A DNA stretch of 6,296 nt from an uncultured Pseudomonadota bacterium (lineage in GTDB: Bacteria; Pseudomonadota; Gammaproteobacteria; Burkholderiales; SG8-39). Below are positions 1 to 5,411 of this stretch, in pieces (position 1 is the first letter of the stretch; each line of letters begins with the position of its first letter). The DNA is taken from the NCBI GenBank assembly GCA_903864555.1, contig CAIPGJ010000138.1, positions 1 through 6,296 of the forward strand. Reading direction: 5' to 3'. Below the pieces are notes generated by a model. That model made no database searches. It saw only the letters and a list, made by a program, of their open reading frames with translations, and had not been told where the DNA came from. Both the position numbers and the translations under genes were made by a program.

Positions 1-156
1 GAAGGCCGGCTTACCGTGATGGTGGCCAACCTCGCGCCGCGCAAGATGAAATTCGGCCTTTCCGAAGGGATGGTGCTCGCCGCCAGCGGCGATGGGCCTG
101 GCCTGTTCATCCTGTCCCCGGATGCCGGTGCTTTGCCTGGCATGCGGGTGAAGTAA
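1..156 (+). CDS. metG: Methionyl-tRNA synthetase, C-terminal fragment (cut by the window start)
   Basis: This is the last 51 codons plus TAA of a gene that begins outside the window. The frame is open from base 1 and contains [17 protein letters not shown], then FILSPDAG, and ends GMRVK. That pattern is typical of the OB-fold tRNA-binding domain appended to the C-terminus of bacterial methionyl-tRNA synthetases, where the end usually reads LSPDAGAxPGxxVK. The full enzyme charges initiator and elongator tRNA-Met in the cytoplasm, and this appended domain helps dimerisation and tRNA binding. Stand-alone proteins with the same fold (CsaA/Trbp type) are the main alternative, because the catalytic domain is not visible here. 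The sequence between LAA and LFILSP is slightly shorter than the usual AAGPGGKD-type loop, which is a minor variation. No frameshift or truncation is visible at the 3' end. Confidence 0.9.
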   Translation, partial: EGRLTVMVANLAPRKMKFGLSEGMVLAASGDGPGLFILSPDAGALPGMRVK

Positions 157-161
157 GCAAT

Positions 162-196
162 GCAGCCATCCCCCGGCAGCCGTGGCTGCTTCCTTG
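162..196 (+). terminator. Candidate intrinsic terminator of metG
   Basis: Six bases after the metG stop, GCAGCCA (162-168) can pair with TGGCTGC (183-189). A tighter alternative is GGCAGC (175-180) with GCTGCT (185-190) around the tetraloop CGTG. The T-rich stretch that follows (TTCCTTGT, 190-197) is short and interrupted, so this is a weak terminator candidate. Its position right after the stop codon is the main support. Confidence 0.35.
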
Positions 197-235
197 TAAA
201 AGCTTCATCGAATCTCGGGGATGAGGCTCCGGCAA

Positions 236-309
236 GGTTTACCCCCTTGTCAAAGGGGGCCCTCATTCACGTAGGTGAGGCCGCAGGCCAGCGGGGGATT
301 TTCGCCAGC
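236..309 (+). repeat. Left arm of the inverted-repeat element
   Basis: The arm starts GGTTTACCCCC, contains the hairpin CCCCCTT (242-248) with AAGGGGG (253-259), and ends near GCCAGC (304-309). Its middle block (262-278) differs from that of the right arm and forms its own small stem, CCTCA (261-265) with TGAGG (276-280). Confidence 0.7.
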
Positions 310-435
310 GAGACGGATTCCACACATCGTCAAATCTTGCCGGCATTCCCTGACATTGTTGCAGCTTTGCAGACAGGTCTGCGTCGAAACACAGCCAGCG
401 TATCAGCATGGCACTGACGGTTGCCTTGGACAGTG

Positions 436-504
436 GCTGGCAAATCCCCCCGCTCGGCCTGACGGCCGAGTCCGAGTCGGCCCCCTTTGACAAGGGGGTA
501 AACC
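436..504 (-). repeat. Right arm of the inverted-repeat element
   Basis: Read on the minus strand from 504, this arm repeats the left arm: 26 identical bases, an 11-base variable block (468-478), then the shared inner blocks down to 436. It also contains a separate perfect stem, CTCGGCC (453-459) with GGCCGAG (464-470), around the loop TGAC. Confidence 0.7.
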
Positions 505-775
505 CGGCCATGCCAGGTTTGCAGCCAGGGGACCTCGGGCAGCCAGTGCTAACCCCTTTTGCCTGCAACCTGCCGCCCCCGGTCAACATTCACAAGATCG
601 CCCTCACGCACCGCCCGCAGCCGCGCCTCTCCGGCAACCACTGGCAGCGCCCCTGTGCGCTGTCACGGCGCAAGCGCTTCATCGTCAGGCTCCAGCACTC
701 CGGACCACCCTCCAACATTCGATACACGCAGTTCCGTACTTGCCGCGCGCAAGCATCCGCCTGCCTTCGAATCAC

Positions 776-779
776 GGAG
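776..779 (+). promoter_or_regulatory. Ribosome binding site that sets the SulP start
   Basis: GGAG ends five bases before the ATG at 785. The frame also runs upstream to a TTG at 740, but that codon has no comparable site. The extra residues it would add (MPRASIRLPSNHGAS) do not resemble the N-terminus of a SulP protein. Confidence 0.7.
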
Positions 780-784
780 CATCC

Positions 785-2545
785 ATGTCTGCATTCAAGC
801 CACATTTCCGCCCCCGCCTCCTCGACTGCCTGAAGGACTACCGGGGGGAGACCTTCGCGGCCGACCTGGGCGCCGGCTTCACGGTCGGCCTGGTGGCGCT
901 GCCGCTGGCCATGGCCTTTGCCATCGCCAGCGGCGTCAAACCCGAGAGCGGCATCTTCACCGCCATCATCGCCGGCTTCATCATCTCCGCCCTGGGCGGA
1001 TCGAAGGTGCAAATCGGCGGCCCGGCCGGCGCCTTCATCGTCATCATCTACGGCATCGTCCAGCAGTACGGCCTGGCCAACCTGCTCATCGCCACCATGA
1101 TGGCCGGGGTGTTGCTGTTCATCATGGGCCTCACCGGGCTGGGCAGTTTCATCCGCTTCGTGCCCATCTCCATCATCGTCGGTTTCACCAACGGCATTGC
1201 CGTCCTGATTGCGCTGTCGCAGGTGAAGGACTTCCTCGGCCTGGACATCGAGAAGATGCCGGCGGACTTCTTCTCGCAGGTGGCGCTCATCTCCCGCCAC
1301 ATCGGCACCATCGACCTGCCCACGGTGGCCCTGGCGAGCGTCTCGCTCGCCTTCATTGTCGGCTGGCCCAGGCTCATGCAACTGCTGGTCAGCGTCGGGG
1401 ATCCACTCACGGGGCGGGCGCGCCTGTTTCTGCGCCTGCCCGGCACCGTGGTCACCCTGATGATCGCCACCACCGTGGTGGCCTTCAGCGGCATGCCGGT
1501 GGAGACCATCGGCTCGCGTTTCGGCGGCATCCCGGAAAGCCTGCCCGCCCTGGCCCTGCCAGAATTCAACTGGCAGACCGCGCGCAACCTGGTCGGCCCC
1601 ACGCTCACCATCGCGCTGCTGGGCGCCATCGAGTCTTTGCTGTGCGCGCGCGTGGCCGACGCCATGATCAACGACCGCCACGACCCCAACCAGGAACTGA
1701 TGGCCCAGGGCGTGGCCAACCTGGTCACGCCGCTGTTCGGCGGCCTGCCCGCCACCGGCACCATCGCGCGCACCACCACCAACGTGCGCACCGGCGCCCG
1801 CACGCCGGTGGCCGGCATGGTGCATGCGGCGGTGCTGCTCGCCATCGTGCTGCTGGGGGCGAAGTTCGCCGCCTGGGTGCCGCTGGCTTCGCTGGCGGCC
1901 ATCCTGGTGTTTGTGGCCTGGAACATGGGCGAGTGGCGCGAGTTCACCCGCTTGTCGAGCTACACGCCCAGCGATCGCATCATCCTCATCGTCACCTTCC
2001 TGCTGACGGTAATCTTCGACCTCACGGTGGCCGTCGAGGTGGGCCTGGTGCTGGCCAGCGTGCTGTTCATCTACCGCATGTCCGAGCTGACGCGCGTGGA
2101 GCCGGTGGAAATTGCCTCGCTGGATGCCGATGACCATGGCACACTGCTCGCCGCGCACCACGCGCAGCATGCCGCGGCCGGACATGGCATCGCCTGCTAT
2201 CGGGTGTCGGGCGCGCTGTTTTTTGGCGCAGTAGGCAAGATCGAACAGCTGCTCGACCAGCAGCGCGACCGCATCTCCGTGGTGATCCTGGAAATGCACC
2301 AGCTCGTCAAGATCGACACGACCGGCCTGGACGCCGTGGAAACCCTGCTGCGGGTGTTGCGCGAAGAGGGCCGGCATCTGGTACTGTCCGGCGTGACGCG
2401 CCAGCCCATGAGCCTGCTCCGCGACTCCGGGTTCATCACCCAGATCGGCGAGGCGAATGTGGTCGGCAGTCTGCCCGCTGCCATCAGCCGCGCCGGCGAA
2501 CTGGCCGGTACCCGGCCGCCGCCGCCACTGCACACCACACACTGA
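785..2545 (+). CDS. SulP (SLC26-type) anion transporter with C-terminal STAS domain
   Basis: This 586-residue inner-membrane protein is predicted to move an inorganic or organic anion; family members carry sulfate, bicarbonate or C4-dicarboxylates. Residues about 20-435 are a chain of hydrophobic helices with SulP hallmarks. These are ALPLAMAFAIASGVKPESG (38-56), GGPAGAF (78-84), the acidic residue E283 in AIESLLCARVAD, and GGLPATGTIARTTTN from 319. The cytoplasmic tail from about 472 to 565 is a STAS domain (YRVSGALFFGAV, then LEMHQLVKIDTTGLDAVE), with D511-T512-T513 at the usual regulatory helix start. Length matches typical SulP-STAS proteins. The substrate cannot be decided: annotations for relatives range from sulfate permease to DauA-like dicarboxylate carrier and BicA-like bicarbonate carrier, so no gene symbol is given. 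It is probably the first gene of an operon with the membrane protein that follows 23 bases later. Confidence 0.93.
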   Translation: MSAFKPHFRPRLLDCLKDYRGETFAADLGAGFTVGLVALPLAMAFAIASGVKPESGIFTAIIAGFIISALGGSKVQIGGPAGAFIVIIYGIVQQYGLANLLIATMMAGVLLFIMGLTGLGSFIRFVPISIIVGFTNGIAVLIALSQVKDFLGLDIEKMPADFFSQVALISRHIGTIDLPTVALASVSLAFIVGWPRLMQLLVSVGDPLTGRARLFLRLPGTVVTLMIATTVVAFSGMPVETIGSRFGGIPESLPALALPEFNWQTARNLVGPTLTIALLGAIESLLCARVADAMINDRHDPNQELMAQGVANLVTPLFGGLPATGTIARTTTNVRTGARTPVAGMVHAAVLLAIVLLGAKFAAWVPLASLAAILVFVAWNMGEWREFTRLSSYTPSDRIILIVTFLLTVIFDLTVAVEVGLVLASVLFIYRMSELTRVEPVEIASLDADDHGTLLAAHHAQHAAAGHGIACYRVSGALFFGAVGKIEQLLDQQRDRISVVILEMHQLVKIDTTGLDAVETLLRVLREEGRHLVLSGVTRQPMSLLRDSGFITQIGEANVVGSLPAAISRAGELAGTRPPPPLHTTH

Positions 2546-2568
2546 ATGAAACACTGAAGAGGAAGCCC

Positions 2569-3063
2569 ATGGAATCAATGCTCCTGCCCATACCGCTGAT
2601 CGGCTGGGTCTATACGGTTGCCGGCCTGGCCGCATTGCTGCTGGGGGCATCGCTGCTCACCCTCATGTACAAGGCAGAAAAGCTGCCCGGACGGAACGTC
2701 GACTACTCGGTATGGAACGACATCATCCTGCTTGGGGTATGGGGCATCGCCTTCCTTGCCGGGATGGGCGTGCTCAACAACAAGAGCTGGGGGCCATCCC
2801 TGCTGGAATACTTCTGCTGGGTGATGATCGTGCTGATCTGGGTGAACTCGGCCACCCGCATCCGCATCATGAAGGCCAAGTTCGACAGTGATCCGGCCGC
2901 CGGCACCTTCCACTGGCCGGCGGTGATCATTGGTGCAGCCATCGTGGTGGTGCCCGTCACCTTCTTCTGCGCAGCCACCATCCACACCCTGCGTGATGAA
3001 GGTGTGCGCCAGCAATTGAAGAACAATGCTGCCGCGGCTGCAGCCATGCAGCGCCAGCCATGA
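2569..3063 (+). CDS. Uncharacterised four-helix membrane protein next to SulP
   Basis: I do not recognise this 164-residue protein. It starts at an ATG with GAGG (2559-2562) six bases upstream; a second ATG at 2578 is a less likely start. Four hydrophobic segments are visible, at about residues 10-33, 51-70, 78-97 and 117-138. Between the first two lies a polar stretch, KAEKLPGRNVDYSVWND (35-51). Between the third and fourth is a basic loop with RIRIMKAKFDSD. By the positive-inside rule, the RIRIMK loop after helix 3 is likely cytoplasmic. The tail (142-164) is polar with a run of six alanines. It lies only 23 bases after the SulP stop on the same strand, so co-transcription and a partner or accessory role with the transporter are reasonable inferences. 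No enzymatic motif or cofactor-binding pattern is seen. Confidence 0.85.
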   Translation: MESMLLPIPLIGWVYTVAGLAALLLGASLLTLMYKAEKLPGRNVDYSVWNDIILLGVWGIAFLAGMGVLNNKSWGPSLLEYFCWVMIVLIWVNSATRIRIMKAKFDSDPAAGTFHWPAVIIGAAIVVVPVTFFCAATIHTLRDEGVRQQLKNNAAAAAAMQRQP

Positions 3064-3082
3064 ACGGCCAGCCCCGCTGCAC

Positions 3083-3086
3083 AGGG
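3083..3086 (+). promoter_or_regulatory. Alternative ribosome binding site for the acylphosphatase gene
   Basis: AGGG lies five bases before an in-frame ATG at 3092. Initiation there would add 15 residues (MAPPAARPGARGCSL) ahead of the conserved domain. The competing site is GAGG at 3123-3126, ten bases before the preferred ATG at 3137. Confidence 0.3.
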
Positions 3087-3136
3087 TTGCAATGGCGCCC
3101 CCTGCAGCCAGGCCGGGTGCGCGAGGATGCAGCCTC

Positions 3137-3409
3137 ATGGCACTGAGGCTGCTGATCCGCGGTCGAGTCCAGGGTGTGGGGTTCCGCCACAGCCTGACCG
3201 AAGTGGCGCGGCGCCTGGGGATTACAGGCTGGGTGCGCAATCGCCTTGACGGCAGTGTCGAGGCCCACATCGAAGGTGATGAGGCCGCACTGCTGCAACT
3301 GAAACTGTGGGCGCGCCGCGGGCCGCCAGCCGCACTGGTCGATGGCCTGACCGTGGACAGCGTGCCCGACGAGGGGCTCACGACTTTCGAGCAGCGGGCA
3401 ACCGAGTGA
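3137..3409 (+). CDS. acyP: Acylphosphatase
   Basis: This 90-residue cytoplasmic enzyme hydrolyses the carboxyl-phosphate bond of acyl phosphates such as 1,3-bisphosphoglycerate or acetyl phosphate. The family signature is clear. IRGRVQGVGFRHS (7-19) forms the phosphate-binding loop with catalytic R17. GWVRNRLDGSVEAHIEG (31-47) supplies the catalytic asparagine N35. The length matches the usual 90-100 residues when the ATG at 3137 is used. An in-frame ATG at 3092 has a better-spaced ribosome site but adds a Pro/Ala/Arg-rich stretch outside the fold, so the start is uncertain. The gene follows the small membrane protein by 73 bases on the same strand and may be the last gene of that operon. The C-terminus (LTTFEQRATE) lacks the common aromatic-rich ending but the domain appears complete. 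Confidence 0.92.
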   Translation: MALRLLIRGRVQGVGFRHSLTEVARRLGITGWVRNRLDGSVEAHIEGDEAALLQLKLWARRGPPAALVDGLTVDSVPDEGLTTFEQRATE

Positions 3410-3446
3410 ACCCGGCACCTCAGGCATCCGTCCCCATCCACAGCCC

Positions 3447-3520
3447 GATAATTGTGATCATATATTGAAGCATACCCAAGGTCATCATTGATTTTTCAAT
3501 GCGATTATTATCAGTAACCC
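3447..3520. promoter_or_regulatory. AT-rich island with nested inverted repeats upstream of gpmI
   Basis: This segment is markedly AT-rich against the G/C-rich surroundings. It holds GATAAT (3447-3452) facing ATTATC (3507-3512). ATTGAA (3464-3469) faces TTCAAT (3495-3500). There is also a perfect hairpin, CATTGA-TTTT-TCAATG (3486-3501). Its place between acyP and gpmI suggests the gpmI promoter/operator region. I could not find a -35/-10 pair with correct spacing, and no regulator can be named. Confidence 0.4.
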
Positions 3521-3599
3521 AAGCCGAATTGCCGACTCCCAAGGGCTGCCTGATGTGCACGCATCCATGCCCACGCCATTCATGTTGAAGTATTGCCGC

Positions 3600-3603
3600 A
3601 GGA
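3600..3603 (+). promoter_or_regulatory. Ribosome binding site that sets the gpmI start
   Basis: AGGA lies seven bases before the ATG at 3611. The frame extends back to a TTG at 3593, which has no good site and adds only MPQDTT, so 3611 is preferred. Confidence 0.65.
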
Positions 3604-3610
3604 CACCACC

Positions 3611-5260
3611 ATGCCACAATCACTGAAGAAACTCCCCCATTTCCCCGGTGTCGCCGGCCCCGTCGTCGTCATCGTCATGGACGGCTACGGCCTGTCGAAG
3701 ACCGAGGCCGGCAATGCCATTGCCGCCGCCCGCAAGCCCACGCTGGACCGGTTGTTCGCGCAGCATCCGAATATCAGCCTGCGCGCCCACGGCACCTCGG
3801 TGGGCATGCCCTCGGATGAGGACATGGGCAATTCCGAGGTCGGACACAACGCCATCGGCGCCGGGCAGGTGTACAGCCAGGGCGCCTCGCTGGTGTCCGA
3901 TGCCATCGCCACCGGCGCCATCTGGCAGGGCGAAGCCTGGCAGCAAGTCATCGCCGGCGCCAAAGCCGGACGCGGCTGCCTGCATTTCATCGGACTCTTC
4001 TCCGACGGCAACGTGCACAGCCACATCGACCACCTCAAGGCCATGATCCTGAAGGCCCGCGACGCGGGCATCAAGGCGGTGCGCATCCATGTACTGCTGG
4101 ACGGCCGCGACGTGCCCGAGACCAGCGCCCTTGACTACGTGCTGCCCTTCGAAGCCTTCCTCGGCGAACTGCAGGCCGCTGGCTTCGATGCGCAGATCGC
4201 CTCGGGCGGTGGCCGCATGAACATCACCATGGACCGCTACGACGCCAACTGGCCGATGGTGGAAAAAGGCTGGCACACCCATGTGCTAGGCCGGGGTGAC
4301 CCGTTCGCCAGCGCCTCGCAAGCCGTCAACGAACTGCGCAAGCGCCACCCGGGCACCATCGACCAGGACCTGCCGCCCTTTGTCATCGCCGCCGGCGGCA
4401 AGCCGGTGGGCACCATCGAGGATGGCGACTCGGTGGTGCTGTTCAACTTCCGCGGCGACCGCGCCCTGGAGATCACGCGGGCGTTCGAGGACACGGCTTT
4501 CGACCGCTTTGACCGCGTGCGCGTGCCCAGAGTGACCTATGCCGGCATGCTGCAGTACGACGGCGACCTGAAACTGCCCAAACGCTTCCTGGTCGAGCCC
4601 CCGGCCATCCGCGACACCTCCGGCGAATGGTTCGGCAACATGGGCATCACCCAGTACGCCTGCTCCGAGACGCAGAAGTTCGGCCACGTCACCTATTTCT
4701 GGAACGGCAACCGCTCGGGCAAGTTCGCCGGCGAAACCTGGCAGGAAGTGCCCAGCGATGTCGTCCCCTACGAACAACGTCCCTGGATGAAGGCGGCAGA
4801 AATCACCGATGCCATGATCGAGGCGCTAAAGAGCGGCAAGTACCGCACGCTGCGCTGCAATTACGCCAATGGCGACATGGTCGGCCACACCGGCAACCTG
4901 CGTGCGGCCACCATGGCCATCGAAGCGGTGGACCTGCAACTGGCGCGGCTGCTGCCGGTGATCGACGCGCTGGGCGGCGTGGCCCTGATCACCGCCGACC
5001 ACGGCAATGCCGACGAGATGGCCGAACTGGACAAGAAAACCAGACAGCCGGCACTCAACCCGGATGGATCGTTCAAGTCCAAGACCGCGCACACCCTCAA
5101 CCCGGTGCCGCTCATCCTTTACGACAATGCCACGGGCGGCAAGCTCGGCCTCAGGGCCGCCCCCACTGCCGGGCTGTCCAACATCGCCGCCACCATCGCC
5201 AACCTGCTCGGCTACGAGAAGCACGCGAAGTGGGATGACAGCCTGCTGGAGATACGCTGA
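3611..5260 (+). CDS. gpmI: 2,3-bisphosphoglycerate-independent phosphoglycerate mutase, long plant-like type
   Basis: This 549-residue cytoplasmic enzyme interconverts 3- and 2-phosphoglycerate in glycolysis and gluconeogenesis, using two divalent metal ions (usually Mn) and a phosphoserine intermediate. All key residues known from the Geobacillus enzyme have counterparts: D24 in VIVMDGYG, nucleophile S75 in MGNSEVGHNAIGAG, D422 and H426 in NGDMVGHTGN, D463-H464 in ITADHGNADEM, and H494 in KTAHTLNPVP. The substrate-binding domain shows SDGNVHSHIDHL, LLDGRDVP and GGGRMNITMDRY. Several stretches follow the plant enzyme rather than the shorter Bacillus/E. coli type: QIASGGGRM, RYAGMLQYDG-like TYAGMLQYDGDLKLP, ACSETQKFGHVTYFWNGNRSG, and a 30-residue gap between H464 and H494. 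The start is fixed by AGGA seven bases upstream. The gene appears intact and is probably transcribed from the AT-rich region upstream. Confidence 0.96.
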   Translation: MPQSLKKLPHFPGVAGPVVVIVMDGYGLSKTEAGNAIAAARKPTLDRLFAQHPNISLRAHGTSVGMPSDEDMGNSEVGHNAIGAGQVYSQGASLVSDAIATGAIWQGEAWQQVIAGAKAGRGCLHFIGLFSDGNVHSHIDHLKAMILKARDAGIKAVRIHVLLDGRDVPETSALDYVLPFEAFLGELQAAGFDAQIASGGGRMNITMDRYDANWPMVEKGWHTHVLGRGDPFASASQAVNELRKRHPGTIDQDLPPFVIAAGGKPVGTIEDGDSVVLFNFRGDRALEITRAFEDTAFDRFDRVRVPRVTYAGMLQYDGDLKLPKRFLVEPPAIRDTSGEWFGNMGITQYACSETQKFGHVTYFWNGNRSGKFAGETWQEVPSDVVPYEQRPWMKAAEITDAMIEALKSGKYRTLRCNYANGDMVGHTGNLRAATMAIEAVDLQLARLLPVIDALGGVALITADHGNADEMAELDKKTRQPALNPDGSFKSKTAHTLNPVPLILYDNATGGKLGLRAAPTAGLSNIAATIANLLGYEKHAKWDDSLLEIR

Positions 5261-5357
5261 ACCTGGCCGGATGGATTGCCACCAGGCTGGCCTGTCACCG
5301 TTTTCGGAGCCCCACAACAACCCTGCGACCGGCCATAATGAGCGCTGGCGTGCATAG

Positions 5358-5374
5358 CCTCCCGCAAGAGGAGG
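5358..5374 (+). promoter_or_regulatory. Leader hairpin with anti-Shine-Dalgarno CCTCC
   Basis: CCTCC (5358-5362) can pair with GGAGG (5370-5374) over a seven-base loop. The latter is an SD-like motif with no start codon at a useful distance. The same CCTCC could instead pair with GGAGG (5399-5403), the true ribosome site of the dioxygenase gene. The paired segments are only five bases long, so this may be chance. Confidence 0.25.
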
Positions 5375-5411
5375 AACACGCAGACCACCCACGCAAACGG
5401 AGGAGACTCAA

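Larger units (their letters stand above)
236..504. repeat. MITE-like / paired palindromic repeat element with inverted arms
   Basis: Bases 236-261 and 479-504 are perfect reverse complements over 26 bases. The arms continue inward with imperfect matches. Both contain GGCCG, CAGGCC, AGCGGGGG, ATTT and GCCAGC in the same order, so the arms run about 236-309 and 436-504. Each arm carries the self-complementary core CCCCCTT-GTCA-AAGGGGG or its complement. The inner 126 bases encode no transposase. This is the architecture of a non-autonomous MITE, or of two inverted copies of a dispersed REP-like palindrome. Palindromes built on CCCCCTTTG and CAAAGGGGG recur between genes in many proteobacteria (general knowledge, not tested here). 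CCGGC occurs at each edge (229-233, 504-508), but this is too short to accept as a target-site duplication. Confidence 0.75.
157..784. other. Long intergenic region between metG and the SulP gene
   Basis: This stretch of 628 bases has no credible gene. Its first part holds the candidate metG terminator, and the centre (236-504) is an inverted-repeat element described separately. The remaining 505-784 is ordinary G/C-rich sequence in which I see no further repeat, no convincing -35/-10 pair, no tRNA-like fold and no codon structure resembling the neighbouring genes. Short open frames here translate to low-complexity, Arg/Pro/Ser-rich peptides. The promoter for the SulP gene presumably lies in 505-775, but I cannot place it. 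Confidence 0.7.

Noticed and set aside
409..424. A sigma-54-like promoter, TGGCAC followed by TTGC
   Set aside because: The GG and GC elements are 11 bases apart instead of the required 10, and the match lies inside the repeat element with no gene close downstream.
740..784. Upstream TTG start for the SulP gene
   Set aside because: It has no ribosome site, and GGAG sits five bases before the ATG at 785, where the family-like N-terminus begins.
559..2133. A 524-codon + strand frame overlapping the SulP gene in another frame
   Set aside because: Its translation is Arg/His/Gly/Pro-rich without motifs, whereas the overlapping frame encodes a full SulP-STAS protein.
590..2650. A 686-codon open frame on the minus strand, antisense to the SulP gene
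   Set aside because: It mirrors a strongly supported gene and translates to a His/Gln/Gly/Asp-rich low-complexity sequence with no domain. Long antisense frames are expected in high-GC genes with G/C third positions.
3488..3499. An FNR-like site, TTGA-TTTT-TCAA
   Set aside because: FNR sites need TTGAT-N4-ATCAA. Here the half-sites are two bases too close, so it is better described as a hairpin.
3420..3623. A 67-codon minus-strand frame through the AT-rich island, starting with GTG
   Set aside because: A G-rich SD-like stretch lies upstream on that strand, but the start lies inside gpmI, the peptide has no recognisable domain, and the composition follows the non-coding AT-rich sequence. It would need conservation to be revived.
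3620..4282. A 220-codon minus-strand frame opposite gpmI
   Set aside because: It is a shadow of the conserved gpmI coding frame and is rich in Gly/Ala/Val/His/Asp without motifs.
5262..5294. A terminator after gpmI
   Set aside because: Short pairings such as CCTGG with CCAGG and CAGG with CCTG overlap each other, and no T-run follows directly, so the evidence is too weak.
5334..5339. CATAAT as a -10 box for the dioxygenase gene
   Set aside because: At 16-18 bases upstream there is only CCCACA-like sequence with no TTG, so no -35 partner supports it.
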